Assembly: GCA_963837655.1 (NCBI GenBank)
Contig: CAWIOK010000001.1
Span: 248,001 to 312,000, forward strand
Length of the DNA stretch: 64,000 nt
Direction: 5' to 3'
Source of the DNA: CAVVSD01 sp963837655
GTDB lineage: Bacteria > Actinomycetota > Thermoleophilia > Solirubrobacterales > Solirubrobacteraceae
The notes beneath the pieces were generated by a model. It saw only the letters and a program-made list of their open reading frames with translations, had not been told where the DNA came from and did not search any database. The position numbers and the translations under genes were made by a program. Positions 36,999-45,838 of the stretch are shown here, one piece after another (position 1 is the stretch's first letter; the number at the start of each line of letters is the position of its first letter).

Positions 36999-37857
36999 AC
37001 GCCCCTCCCACTGCAACAAGGAACTCGTCCGTCTTCTCTCGGCACAGCAGTCCGACCTCCTCCGGCGACATCGCATCGAGCTCGGCGGAGAACACCTCGG
37101 GCCCCACGTTGTCGAGGGCGCCCATCTCGTCCAGGCACCGCGCCATCTCGAGCACGCCCAGCTCGCCGTCCCCCGCGAAGTCGCGGATGGTCACCGCCTC
37201 CTCGAAGTAGTCCGGCACCCTCGGTTCCCGTGGCGCGTCGCACAGCTGCACGTGGAAGATGCGGTCTGCCGGGACCTCCGACAGCTCCTCCGCCGTGGTG
37301 CCGCTGCGGCCCAGATGGAAGGTGTCGAGCACCAGACCGACGTTGTCGCGCCCGACTCCCTTGACCATGTCCAGCCCGCTCGCGAGGTCCGGCGCCATGG
37401 ACGTCGGGATGACCTCGATGTGCAGGCGCAGGTCGATCGCGGCCGCCCGGTCGGCGAACGCCCCGAGCGCGTCGAGGACCTCCTCGCGCGGCGCGGGGCT
37501 CCCGTGGAACGGGGCCAGCACCGACAGCGACCGGGCGCCGACCTCCTCGGCGTAGCGCAGCACGGTGTCCGCGTCGATGTTCTGCGAGTCGCCCTGGTAG
37601 CCGGTGATCTGCGCGCCGGCCCATCCCGGGTACCAGGCCAGGAACGGGTCGAGGATCGGGATCGGCGCACCGCGCGCGGCGAGCTCACGCGCGAGCGAGC
37701 GCACGGAGCCCCCGCCGCGCTCATGCGCGACGAGGTCCCCGCAGATGATCGACATGCACCCGAAACCGCCGGCGACCACCGCCTCGGCCCTCGCGAGCAG
37801 GTCGCGCTGCACCACGCACCCAGCCCAGAGGACGAGGTTGCGGTCGCCAGAGCTCAT
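36982..37857 (-). CDS. Sugar phosphate isomerase/epimerase-like TIM barrel
   Basis: A 291-residue protein of the xylose-isomerase-like barrel family. Metal-ligand type positions are seen in LHIEVIPTS, LVLDTFHLGR, FHVQLCDAP and the C-terminal GPEVFSAELD. Members isomerise or epimerise sugars and keto sugars and include inosose dehydratases. ATG 37857 overlaps the AKR stop (ATGA). A second, different barrel protein is at 38783. Confidence 0.8.
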   Translation of the reverse strand: MSSGDRNLVLWAGCVVQRDLLARAEAVVAGGFGCMSIICGDLVAHERGGGSVRSLARELAARGAPIPILDPFLAWYPGWAGAQITGYQGDSQNIDADTVLRYAEEVGARSLSVLAPFHGSPAPREEVLDALGAFADRAAAIDLRLHIEVIPTSMAPDLASGLDMVKGVGRDNVGLVLDTFHLGRSGTTAEELSEVPADRIFHVQLCDAPREPRVPDYFEEAVTIRDFAGDGELGVLEMARCLDEMGALDNVGPEVFSAELDAMSPEEVGLLCREKTDEFLVAVGGAYDRSA

Positions 37858-38786
37858 GCCGTCGCGCCCGCCTCGTCGAGCTTCGCCAGCTCGTCGTCGG
37901 TCAGCTCGAGCTGCAGCATCGGCAGCAGGTCACTCAGCTGCTCGGGCGTCCGCGCGCTCGCGATCGGCGACAGCACCGTCGGCTGCTGCGCGAGCCACGC
38001 GAGGGCCACCGCGGCGACCGTCGTGTCGTGCGCCGCGGCGACGTCGTCGAGCGTCGCGATGACGGCGCGCGACCGGTCGTCCCACTCCTCGGTCCACGCG
38101 AAGCCGCCGCGCTTGGTCTCGGCCTCGACGCCCGGGCGGTACTTGCCCGTGAGGAAGCCGCGCGCCAGCGAGAAGAACGGGATGCAGGCCAGCCCCTCGC
38201 GGCGGCACAGCTCCTCGAGGTCGCCCTCGTAGGCATCGCGCTCGATGAGGTTGTAGTGCGGCTGCAGCGCCTCGTAGCGCGCCCAGCCCTCGCGGTCAGA
38301 GATCGCCAGTGCCTCCGTCAGCCGCTCGGCGGAGTAGCCGGAGGCGGCGATCGTCAGCGCCTTGCCCGCCGCCACGATCTCGTTCATCGCGCCGAGCGTC
38401 TCCTCCAACGGGACGCTCTCGTCGTCGATGTGCGCGTAGAGGAGGTCGATGCGGTCGGTCTGCAGCCGGCGCAGCGAATCGTCGACGGCCTTCGTCACCG
38501 CGTCGCCCTTCACGCCGAGCACCTGGCCGAACTTCGTGGCGACGACGACCTGGTCGCGGTTGCCGCGGGACGCCATCCAGTTGCCGATGATCGCCTCCGA
38601 CTCGCCGCCGGTGTGGCCCTCGACCCAGAGCGAGTACGAGTCCGCGGTGTCGATGAAGTTCCCGCCGCCGGCGACGAAGGCGTCGAGCACGGCGAACGAC
38701 TCCTGCTCGGACATCGTCCAGCCGAAGACGTTGCCGCCGAGACACAGTCGCGAGACCTCGCTCAACACGGGGGTTCCAGTGGTCAT
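37854..38786 (-). CDS. Aldo/keto reductase
   Basis: A 310-residue AKR of the YajO/AKR13-like type. The tetrad is visible: Asp and Tyr in DTADSYSLW, Lys in VVATKFGQ, His in LLYAHIDDES. The C-terminal SPIASARTPEQLSDLLP binds the cofactor's adenosine phosphate. Start ATG 38786, overlapping the preceding isomerase-like gene by 4 bp. It probably reduces or oxidises a sugar-like intermediate of the locus. Confidence 0.87.
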   Translation of the reverse strand: MTTGTPVLSEVSRLCLGGNVFGWTMSEQESFAVLDAFVAGGGNFIDTADSYSLWVEGHTGGESEAIIGNWMASRGNRDQVVVATKFGQVLGVKGDAVTKAVDDSLRRLQTDRIDLLYAHIDDESVPLEETLGAMNEIVAAGKALTIAASGYSAERLTEALAISDREGWARYEALQPHYNLIERDAYEGDLEELCRREGLACIPFFSLARGFLTGKYRPGVEAETKRGGFAWTEEWDDRSRAVIATLDDVAAAHDTTVAAVALAWLAQQPTVLSPIASARTPEQLSDLLPMLQLELTDDELAKLDEAGATA

Positions 38787-39646
38787 CCTGCTCCCATCTC
38801 TTGTCTGTCCGCGTCCCAGGCCGCGAACGTCATCTCGCGGCCGCGCCGGATCAGCTCGGCCGGATCTCCGCGCCACAGCGAATCCGGGAAGTCGTGCTCC
38901 ATGAGGCCGTCGTCGGAGAAGATCTCCAGTTCCAGCCAGCCGTCGTAGCCGCCCTCGCGGAGGATCCCGAGCAGCCCCGCGGCGTCGGCGATGCCGTCGC
39001 CCGGCAGCACACGGTCAGCCCAGCTGCGCGTCGGGTCGCGCCAATCGTCGACGTGCACGCCGTAGACCATCTCGACGTTGGCGGCGAGGACGTCCTGGAC
39101 GTCGGCCGTGTCCCACAGGTGCCAGACGTCGAACAGGATGCCCACGTCCGGCTCCCCGATGTCCTCGATCAGCTTCAGCGTCGTCGGCAGGTCGGTGAGA
39201 TAGGACCACTCCGGCCCGAGCGTGGAGTGCAGCGGCTCGAACGCGACGCTCTGCCCCAGCTCTGCCGCGACCCGGATCGCCCGCCGCAGCGATGCGACCG
39301 CGATCCCCCAGTCCCGGTCGGGATCGGAGAACGGCCCGGTGCCGAGCACGTGGCACACCGGGTCGTAGCGGGCCATGTCCCGCACCGCCTCGCACATGAG
39401 CTCGGTGCGCAGCGCCGGGTCGTGCGTGCCCTCGTCCAGCTTGCCGGCGAACGGGCTGTTCGTCGACGGCATGCAGAACGTCGCCTGCAGCCCGCTGTCG
39501 CGGAAGCGGGCGAGGTCCTCGGCTGGGTTCTTCAGGGTCAATGAGGCGTCGATGCCGATGCCCTCGGCGCCCGCCTCGCGATAGAGGTCCAGGCTCTCGG
39601 CGAACGAGAGCCGGGGCGTCGTGAACTGACCGACGGAGAACCGCAT
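38783..39646 (-). CDS. Second sugar isomerase/epimerase-like TIM barrel
   Basis: A 287-residue xylose-isomerase-like barrel protein (MRFSVGQFTTPRLSFAESL). Acidic and His metal-type positions lie in SVAFEPLHST, ILFDVWHLWD, YGVHVDDWRDP and WLELEIFSDD. The late block VLPGDGIADAAGLLGIL with a G-D-G is typical of inosose dehydratase/epimerase relatives. Directly after the MetE-like paralogue 2 stop (adjacent bases) and before the AKR gene. Confidence 0.8.
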   Translation of the reverse strand: MRFSVGQFTTPRLSFAESLDLYREAGAEGIGIDASLTLKNPAEDLARFRDSGLQATFCMPSTNSPFAGKLDEGTHDPALRTELMCEAVRDMARYDPVCHVLGTGPFSDPDRDWGIAVASLRRAIRVAAELGQSVAFEPLHSTLGPEWSYLTDLPTTLKLIEDIGEPDVGILFDVWHLWDTADVQDVLAANVEMVYGVHVDDWRDPTRSWADRVLPGDGIADAAGLLGILREGGYDGWLELEIFSDDGLMEHDFPDSLWRGDPAELIRRGREMTFAAWDADRQEMGAG

Positions 39647-40876
39647 CTAGGCGGCCGCCCGAACGCCCGAGAGGCGCTCGCTCGCGAGCCGCGCGCCCTC
39701 CACGAGCGCCTCGAGCTTGGCCCACTGCGTCCACTCGGGCACACGGCGGGTCAGCGCGCTCTGCGCGAAGCCGCAGTCCGTCCCGGCCTGGACGCGTTCG
39801 GGCCCCACGATCTCGGCGAGGCGCACGAGGCGTTGGGCGATGAGCTCGGGATGCTCGACGACGTGCGTGTGGTGCGTCACGACGCCCGGCACGAGGATCT
39901 TGTCGTCGGCCAGGTCGATGTCGCGCCACATCGTCCACTCGTGCTCGTGGGCGGGGTTGCCCTGCTCGAAGAGGTACGCGCCTGCGTTGACCTCGAGGAC
40001 CAGGTCGATGACCTCCGACAGCGACGGGTCGGTGGTGTGCGCACCGTGCCAGCTGCCGCAGCAGACGTGGTAGCGGACCCGGTCGGAGGGGATGCCCTTC
40101 AGCGCGTGGTTGGTCGCCTCGATGCGAGGCTTGGCCCAGCGCATGAAGTCCTCGGTGGAGTGGCCCTTCAGCCGCATCGTCCCGAGCTGATGCCAGATCA
40201 CGGCGTCGTCGACCTGCAGCATCAGGCCGGCGTCGACGATCTGGCGGTACTCCACGCTCAGCGCGTCGGCCAGCGCCCAGATGAACGCCTCGTCGCTCTC
40301 GTAGTACTCGTTCTCCAGCCAGTAGGCACTGGCCGGCGCGACGACGGGCAGGAAGCCGTCGGTGACGTTCACCGTCTCCAGCGCCGCCTTCAGGTTGTCG
40401 ATGTCGCGCTGCACCGAGGCGCCGTCGTAAGAGAGCGGCCCGGTGCAGACCCACTGGATGCCCTTCCCCGTGGAGGCGGTGCCGCCGGCGTGCTCGCCGT
40501 GCTCGATGAGGTCGCTGCGCTTGCCGACCTCGATCGCCTGGACGGTGTCGTGGCCCTCGTAGTACTCGGCGAAGGCCTCGCGGTCGAGGTCGTCGGGGAG
40601 CTCGTTCTTGCCGGCCAGGTCGATCGCGCGCTCCTCGATACCGCTCACGCGGTCGTAGAAGTACGTGATCCAGCTGACCTTGCCGAACTCGCCGTCGTCG
40701 ATCAGATCCAGGCCGATGTCGGCCTGGCGGCGCACGATATCGCCGACGGCACCGGTCAGCTCCGCGTCGAATCCCGCACGGTCGTACGGCTCGCGGTCGG
40801 TGATCTTCTCGAGGTAGGGGGTCAGCCCGTCCGGCCGGATGAGGCTTCCGACGTGCGTGGTGAGGATCTTGGTCAT
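39647..40876 (-). CDS. MetE-like zinc methyltransferase/lyase, paralogue 2
   Basis: A 409-residue MetE C-terminal-type barrel. Zinc ligands are seen in YHVCCGSWHG (His, Cys), LFEQGNP (Glu) and GTDCGFAQ (Cys). It shares with paralogues 1 and 3 the N-terminal THVGSLIRP, DDGEFGKVSWITYFYDRVSG (shown as landmark) and the HEHEW block, so the three arose by duplication. Thirteen bp separate it from paralogue 3 upstream. Confidence 0.85.
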   Translation of the reverse strand: MTKILTTHVGSLIRPDGLTPYLEKITDREPYDRAGFDAELTGAVGDIVRRQADIGLDLIDDGEFGKVSWITYFYDRVSGIEERAIDLAGKNELPDDLDREAFAEYYEGHDTVQAIEVGKRSDLIEHGEHAGGTASTGKGIQWVCTGPLSYDGASVQRDIDNLKAALETVNVTDGFLPVVAPASAYWLENEYYESDEAFIWALADALSVEYRQIVDAGLMLQVDDAVIWHQLGTMRLKGHSTEDFMRWAKPRIEATNHALKGIPSDRVRYHVCCGSWHGAHTTDPSLSEVIDLVLEVNAGAYLFEQGNPAHEHEWTMWRDIDLADDKILVPGVVTHHTHVVEHPELIAQRLVRLAEIVGPERVQAGTDCGFAQSALTRRVPEWTQWAKLEALVEGARLASERLSGVRAAA

Positions 40877-40889
40877 CGGGCTCCTGCGC

Positions 40890-42086
40890 TCAGGCCGACG
40901 CGGCGACGGCTTCGTTGGCCAGCGCAGCTCCGGCGGCGAGCGAGCGCAACTTCGCCCATTGCGTCCACTCCGGCACGCGTCGGGTCGTGGCGGCCTGGGC
41001 GAACCCGCAGTCGGTTCCGCCCATGACGCGGTCGGGGCCGAGGATCGCGGCCATCCGCTCGAGCCGCTGGGCGACGAGCTTCGGGTTCTCGACGACCTCG
41101 GTGTGGTGGGTGACGACGCCCGGCACGAGCACCTTGTCGTCGGGAAGCGCGATGTCGTTCCAGACGGCCCACTCGTGCTCGTGACGGACGTTCGCCTGCT
41201 CGACGAGATAGGCGCCCGCGTTCACGTCCAGCACGAACTCGAGCACCTCGTCGATGCCGGGGTCCACGGTGTGGGGTCCGTGGCCGCTGCTGCTGCAGAT
41301 GTGGTAGCGGACCCGGTCCTGCGGGATCCCCGCCAGCGCCCGGTTGATCGCCTCGACGCGCAGCTCCGCCCACTCCCGGTAGTCGCTGAACTCGCCGCCG
41401 GCCATCTTGATCGTGGCGAGCTTGTGCCACATGACCGCGTCGTCGACCTGCAGCACGAAGCCGGCGTCGACGATCGCCCGGTACTCCTCGCCCAGCGCGT
41501 CGGCGACGGCGAAGACGAACTCCCGCTCGGTCGCGTAGTGCTCGTTGGAGATCCAGTACAGGCTCGCCGGGGAGACCGCGGTGACGAACGCGTCGGTCAC
41601 GTCGACCTCGTCGACGGCCTCCCGCAGGATCGACAGCTGGATGTCGTTCTCGGTCGGGTCGTAGACGATCGGCCCCGTGCAGGCCCAGGTCGTCCCCTCG
41701 CCGCTGGCCGAGTAGTCCTCGGTCCAGAAGTCCGCGAAGCGCCAGACCTCCTGGTAGACGGCGTCCACGCCGTACTTCTTGCGATCGACGCTCTGCGGGA
41801 CGAGATCGAGGTTCGCCCGGCCCTCGAAGGGCCTGAGCCGCGTCTCGATGCCGCTGACGCGGTCGTAGAGGTACGTGATCCAGCTGATCTTCCCGTACTC
41901 GCCGTCGTTGACGACGTCGATCCCGGCCTCCGCCTGCTTGCGCACGACGTCCTTCACGGCGGGCCGCAGTGCGCGATGGAACGCGTCGGCGTCGTAGGGC
42001 TCGCCTCGCTCGACGGCCCACAGGAACGGCCTGAGCTCGTCGGGCCGGATCAGGCTTCCGGTGTGCGTGGTCAGGATCTGGCTCAT
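40890..42086 (-). CDS. MetE-like zinc methyltransferase/lyase, paralogue 3
   Basis: A 398-residue member of the same MetE-like group. Zinc ligands are in YHICSSSGHG, LVEQANV and GTDCGFAQ. The N-terminus MSQILTTHTGSLIRPDEL matches the family start. ATG 42086 overlaps the stop of the fused permease gene. Three copies with intact metal sites but diverged middle regions suggest three substrates or subunits of a hetero-oligomer rather than simple dosage. Confidence 0.85.
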   Translation of the reverse strand: MSQILTTHTGSLIRPDELRPFLWAVERGEPYDADAFHRALRPAVKDVVRKQAEAGIDVVNDGEYGKISWITYLYDRVSGIETRLRPFEGRANLDLVPQSVDRKKYGVDAVYQEVWRFADFWTEDYSASGEGTTWACTGPIVYDPTENDIQLSILREAVDEVDVTDAFVTAVSPASLYWISNEHYATEREFVFAVADALGEEYRAIVDAGFVLQVDDAVMWHKLATIKMAGGEFSDYREWAELRVEAINRALAGIPQDRVRYHICSSSGHGPHTVDPGIDEVLEFVLDVNAGAYLVEQANVRHEHEWAVWNDIALPDDKVLVPGVVTHHTEVVENPKLVAQRLERMAAILGPDRVMGGTDCGFAQAATTRRVPEWTQWAKLRSLAAGAALANEAVAASA

Positions 42087-44116
42087 CCGTCGATGCGCTC
42101 CTTGTCCAGCCTGCCGGCGGCCAGCGCTGTCGCCGGCGCGCCTGCGGCCGTCGCAGCCACGGGCGACGCGGCGCCCGCGGCAGCCTGTTCGCGGATTCGC
42201 TGTTTCTCCAGTCGCTTCTTGCGCAGGCCGCCCGCGATGCCCTCAGGCATGAACACGACGGTGGACAGCACGGCCCAGCCGCCGAACAGCAGCAGCCAGA
42301 CACCGGAGATGCCGATCCACTGCTGCGTGATGTAGTCACCGACGCCGCTGGTTGCGTAGATGCCGGCGATCAGCGCGCCCGTGACCATCGTGATCCCGCC
42401 GACGTACGCGAACGCGATGACGGTGAACGCCGCGATCGCGCTGAAGCGGATCGCGGAGACGGAACCGAAGTTGTAGGCGTACATGGCGCCGGCCACGCCG
42501 GCGATGAACGAGCTCATGCCGAACGCCGCGATCTTCACGCGCGCGACGTTGATGCCGGCGGCCGCCGCGGCGCGCTCGTTGGAGCGCACCGCCAGCATGC
42601 GCTGCCCGAGGCCGCTGCGCCGCAGATTCGCGACGAACAGGCAGGCCAGGATCGTCAGGACGAGGATCGAGAAGCCGAGGATCGGGCTCGGCCGCTGGCC
42701 ATCCAGCCCGCGGAACGGCGCCGCGTTGCCCAGGTCGAGGCCGAACAGCGCCGGCTGGTCGATCGGTGCGCCGCCGAGGCCCGCCCCGATGTCGGGGTTG
42801 ATGAACCAGAAGCTCGTCATGGCCACCGCCGCGGCCAGCGTCACGACCGCGAGCTGCACGCCGCGGACGCGCAGCGCCCCGACTGCGATCACCACCCCGA
42901 GGAACGTCGTGAAGATCACGGCGATGATCGGCGCGAACGGGAACCCGATGCCCGCCTTCGTCATGAGGCTCGACATCACGAACCCGCAGCCTCCGGACAA
43001 CGCCAGCTGCACGACCGACACCTGTCCCACGAAGCCCGTGATGACCACGAGCGACAGGGCGAGGACCGCGCCGATCATCGACGTCATCAAAGCCTGTCGA
43101 AGCCCATACGGGAACACGATCAGCGCGACGACGCCGACGCCGAGCGCGATGACCGCGTACCTGCCGATGTTTGTCGCCTTGGGTACGTCGGGGAGCCGCC
43201 GCTCCACGAGGTCGCCGCGGCCGGGGAGCTTGCCGCCCATCCAGAACGTCGCCAGGACGATGAGCAGGAAGATGACGAGGTCGTTGACGCCGCCGATGGC
43301 CGTACCGTTGCTCGTCGGGAACCAGGACAGCGTCGACAGGTAGTAGATGACGTTCTGCAGGGCACCGAGCGCGAGGCCGACGGCGCAGGCGATGGCGAAG
43401 GAGTTGAAGCGCGCGAACAGCGCCGCCGCGAGCGCGGGGACCACGAGCAGTGGGAACGTCGTCGAGTTCAGGGTGACGAGCGGCGCCGCGAGGACGCCGA
43501 GCATGCCCGCGATGACCGCGCCCAGGAGCGTGTTGACGAGCGACGACGTCTGCGGGAACAACCCGACGTACATCGCGGAGACCTCGTTCTCCGCCGAGGC
43601 GCGCGTCCGGATGCCGAAGCCCGTCCAGCGGTAGACGGCGGTCAGCGCCGCCGCGACCACGATGACGACGCCGGCGAGGATGAGCTGGTCGTAGCCGACC
43701 GGCGCACCGAAGATGGTGATCGATCCCTGCGGCAGGATCGCGGGCTCGCTCTTGTCGTCGGGGCCGAAGGCCAACAGCACCGCGGCCTGGGCGAAGAGGA
43801 AGAACCCGAGGGTCGAGATGAGCTTCGCGAGCGGTGGTGCCGTACGGAGCGGGCGGAACGCTCCGAACTCCATGATCAGGCCGATCGCGATGGCGACGAG
43901 CAGCGAGAACACCAGCGCCGGGCCCGTGCTGAGCGTGAAGCCGAACTGCCCAGTCGTCACCCCCCAGTAGGAGTAACCGGTGATCATCGCGATCGCACCG
44001 GTCGCCAGGTTGATGACGCCCGCGCCCCGGTAGAACAGGACGAGCGCGATCGCCACGCCGGCGATCAGCGAGCCTTCACCGAGGCCCAGCAGCGAAAAGG
44101 TGAGGATTTCCTTCAT
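42083..44116 (-). CDS. Fused Liv-type ABC permease (LivH-LivM)
   Basis: A 677-residue inner-membrane protein joining the two HAAT permeases in one chain. Residues ~1-290 are LivH-like (LIAGVAIALVLFYRGAGVINLATG, YWGVTTGQFGF); residues ~320-640 are LivM-like (ALSLVVITGFVGQVSVVQLALSG, MLAVRSNERAAAAAGINVARVKIAAF with the ATPase-contact EAA-like loop). About 16-18 helices in total. It follows the binding-protein gene after an 80-bp gap with a strong hairpin, and precedes the MetE-like genes by a 4-bp overlap. Confidence 0.9.
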   Translation of the reverse strand: MKEILTFSLLGLGEGSLIAGVAIALVLFYRGAGVINLATGAIAMITGYSYWGVTTGQFGFTLSTGPALVFSLLVAIAIGLIMEFGAFRPLRTAPPLAKLISTLGFFLFAQAAVLLAFGPDDKSEPAILPQGSITIFGAPVGYDQLILAGVVIVVAAALTAVYRWTGFGIRTRASAENEVSAMYVGLFPQTSSLVNTLLGAVIAGMLGVLAAPLVTLNSTTFPLLVVPALAAALFARFNSFAIACAVGLALGALQNVIYYLSTLSWFPTSNGTAIGGVNDLVIFLLIVLATFWMGGKLPGRGDLVERRLPDVPKATNIGRYAVIALGVGVVALIVFPYGLRQALMTSMIGAVLALSLVVITGFVGQVSVVQLALSGGCGFVMSSLMTKAGIGFPFAPIIAVIFTTFLGVVIAVGALRVRGVQLAVVTLAAAVAMTSFWFINPDIGAGLGGAPIDQPALFGLDLGNAAPFRGLDGQRPSPILGFSILVLTILACLFVANLRRSGLGQRMLAVRSNERAAAAAGINVARVKIAAFGMSSFIAGVAGAMYAYNFGSVSAIRFSAIAAFTVIAFAYVGGITMVTGALIAGIYATSGVGDYITQQWIGISGVWLLLFGGWAVLSTVVFMPEGIAGGLRKKRLEKQRIREQAAAGAASPVAATAAGAPATALAAGRLDKERIDG

Positions 44117-44141
44117 GGTCTCTCGATCCGAGCGCTGTCAG

Positions 44142-44176
44142 CGGGCCGACCGGGGGACGCGTTCCCGGCCGGCCCG
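44142..44176 (-). terminator. Intercistronic GC hairpin between binding protein and permease genes
   Basis: Arms of 13 bp (44142-44154 and 44164-44176) with one mismatch and a 9-nt loop, no T-run. Placed after the binding-protein gene, it may stop part of the transcripts or protect the 3' end so that binding protein is made in excess. Confidence 0.55.
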
Positions 44177-44196
44177 TCGAGTTCAGCTCTCCGTCG

Positions 44197-45612
44197 TCAC
44201 TGGACGCCCTTGGCGCCGAGCTTCTTCTGGAGCTCGATCGGAACGTCGCTCCACTCGCTGAGCGGCGTCCACTTGTTCGTGCCCTCGTAGCGGAAGAAGC
44301 GATCGCCGCCGCCGCAGTTCGCGGGAGCCTGCGGGTACTTGCCGCAGTACGGCTGCGGCTGACCGAGCAGGAGCGGTCCGCGCCACTGCTTGATCTGGGA
44401 CTTGATCGTGTCCGGGCTGATCTTGTCCGGGCCGATCTTGTTCAGGGTCTGCGCGATCGTGAGCAGGGTCCCGAACATGCCCGAGTACCAGACGTCCGGC
44501 CGGTCCTTGGCATGGTCGAAGGCCGTCAGGGCAGCGAGGTACTGCTTGCCCACCGGGCTGTCGGTCAGGCCGTCGCCCGACTGCGCCTGGCCGAAGATCC
44601 AGCCAGGGATGTCGCCGCCATAGGCGGCCTTCTCGGACTCCAGGGCGCAGGAGAAGTCGCCGACCATCTTGTCGTCCGGGATCTTCAGCTGCTTCTGGCC
44701 CTTGTTGATCGCGACGCAGGTCGCGGGCGTGCCGCCGATGTTGACGACCATGTCCGCGGTCTGCGCGCCGGAGGCGACGAGCGCCCCGACGAGGTTCGTC
44801 GAGTTCGGATCGAAGCCGACGCTCTTGACCTTGATGCCGACGGCCTCCATCGCCTCCTGAGCGGCGCGGGCGTTGTTCTGGAAGCCGGTGCCCTGCGGGT
44901 AGACGATGGCGCCGGTCTTCGCCTTCATGATGTCGCGGCCGAGCGTGCCCCACGCGTAGTAGTCGAACGGGGAGGCCGTGAACAGGATGAAGTGCTGGTC
45001 GCTCTTCGTGTCAGACGCGTTGAGCGCGAAGCCCTCGATGACCGGGATGCCCGCGCTCTTGATGCCCGCGTTGATCGTGTTCGCGCCGGGGCCGACGGCC
45101 CCGTAGCTGATCATGCTGACGTCCTTGTCCGCGAGGAACTTGTCGGCGCAGGCCTTCCCCTCCTCCTCGGAGTTCTTCACGTAGCACTTGACGAGCTCGA
45201 GCTTGTGCCCGCCGATGCCGCTCGCGTACTTGTTGACCCAGTCGACCGCGAACTGCGCGGCGTCGGTCGCTTGGGGGCCGAGGGAGACGATCGAGCCGTC
45301 CTGGTTGTTGACCCAGCCGATCTTCACCGGCTTCAGGCTCGGGTCGGCCGCGCCGGGCTTCCCGCACACGTAGTCGACGAAGTTCTCCAGTGCCCCGCAC
45401 TTGCCGGAGCCGCCCTTGGCCCAGAGCGCCTCGCCGTCGGCGTCGGTGCTGCCCGCCGAGGACTCGGTCGTCTTGGCGGTGGTGGAACTGCTCGATCCGC
45501 CGGCGGAATCGCTCGACGAGTCAGACGACGAACCACACGCGGCCAGCACCGCGGCACCCAGACAGGCCAGGGCCAACAGCAACAGGCGGCTTCCTACCGA
45601 TGACACCTTCAT
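44197..45612 (-). CDS. Liv-type ABC substrate-binding lipoprotein
   Basis: A 471-residue periplasmic-type binding protein (Peripla_BP_6 class). Signal peptide with lipobox LAACGSSSD, a Ser/Thr-rich linker of about 40 residues, then VKIGWVNNQDGSIVSLGPQATDAAQF (opening of the fold, shown as landmark). Four or more cysteines (GKCGALENFVDYVCG, ATCVAIN, FSCALES, PYCGKYPQAPANCGG) suggest disulphides, unusual for this class. GGGGGAGAGG precedes ATG 45612. First gene of the operon running to the PTE-like gene at 34511; its promoter is at 45752-45780. Confidence 0.9.
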   Translation of the reverse strand: MKVSSVGSRLLLLALACLGAAVLAACGSSSDSSSDSAGGSSSSTTAKTTESSAGSTDADGEALWAKGGSGKCGALENFVDYVCGKPGAADPSLKPVKIGWVNNQDGSIVSLGPQATDAAQFAVDWVNKYASGIGGHKLELVKCYVKNSEEEGKACADKFLADKDVSMISYGAVGPGANTINAGIKSAGIPVIEGFALNASDTKSDQHFILFTASPFDYYAWGTLGRDIMKAKTGAIVYPQGTGFQNNARAAQEAMEAVGIKVKSVGFDPNSTNLVGALVASGAQTADMVVNIGGTPATCVAINKGQKQLKIPDDKMVGDFSCALESEKAAYGGDIPGWIFGQAQSGDGLTDSPVGKQYLAALTAFDHAKDRPDVWYSGMFGTLLTIAQTLNKIGPDKISPDTIKSQIKQWRGPLLLGQPQPYCGKYPQAPANCGGGDRFFRYEGTNKWTPLSEWSDVPIELQKKLGAKGVQ

Positions 45613-45751
45613 GTCACGCCTCTCCCCCTCACTCTCCGGTTCACGGCGTGCGGGATCCCACCGCGCATCGCCGAGCTCACCCCACCGGGCGCTTGTGTCA
45701 GCTCCGTGCGTCACTCTCCTTGCGCACGAGCAGACCGGCCACCCAGCCGCC

Positions 45752-45780
45752 ATCTAAACCGACACCTGATGGCATGTCAA
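45752..45780 (-). promoter_or_regulatory. Promoter of the binding-protein operon
   Basis: On the minus strand, -35 TTGACA (45780-45775), 17-bp spacer, -10 TTAGAT (45757-45752). The start would be near 45745, leaving a 5' leader of roughly 130 nt. The FCD-type operator lies 14 bp upstream of the -35 box. Confidence 0.55.
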
Positions 45781-45793
45781 GCAGGCCAGCATA

Positions 45794-45803
45794 TGGTATA
45801 CCA
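45794..45803. promoter_or_regulatory. FCD-GntR operator TGGTATACCA
   Basis: Perfect 10-bp palindrome of the TGGTnnACCA form used by FCD-type GntR regulators. It lies 36 bp before the regulator's start (45839) and upstream of the divergent binding-protein promoter, so it fits autoregulation and control of the catabolic operon. Confidence 0.65.
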
Positions 45804-45838
45804 GGTGCCATCCGAGAATGAGGGAACCTTCCAATCCA

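Noticed and set aside
45768..45812. GATGGCA...TGCCATC inverted repeat around the GntR operator
   Set aside because: Arms are not concentric with TGGTATACCA and are 31 bp apart; may be chance, so not listed as a site.
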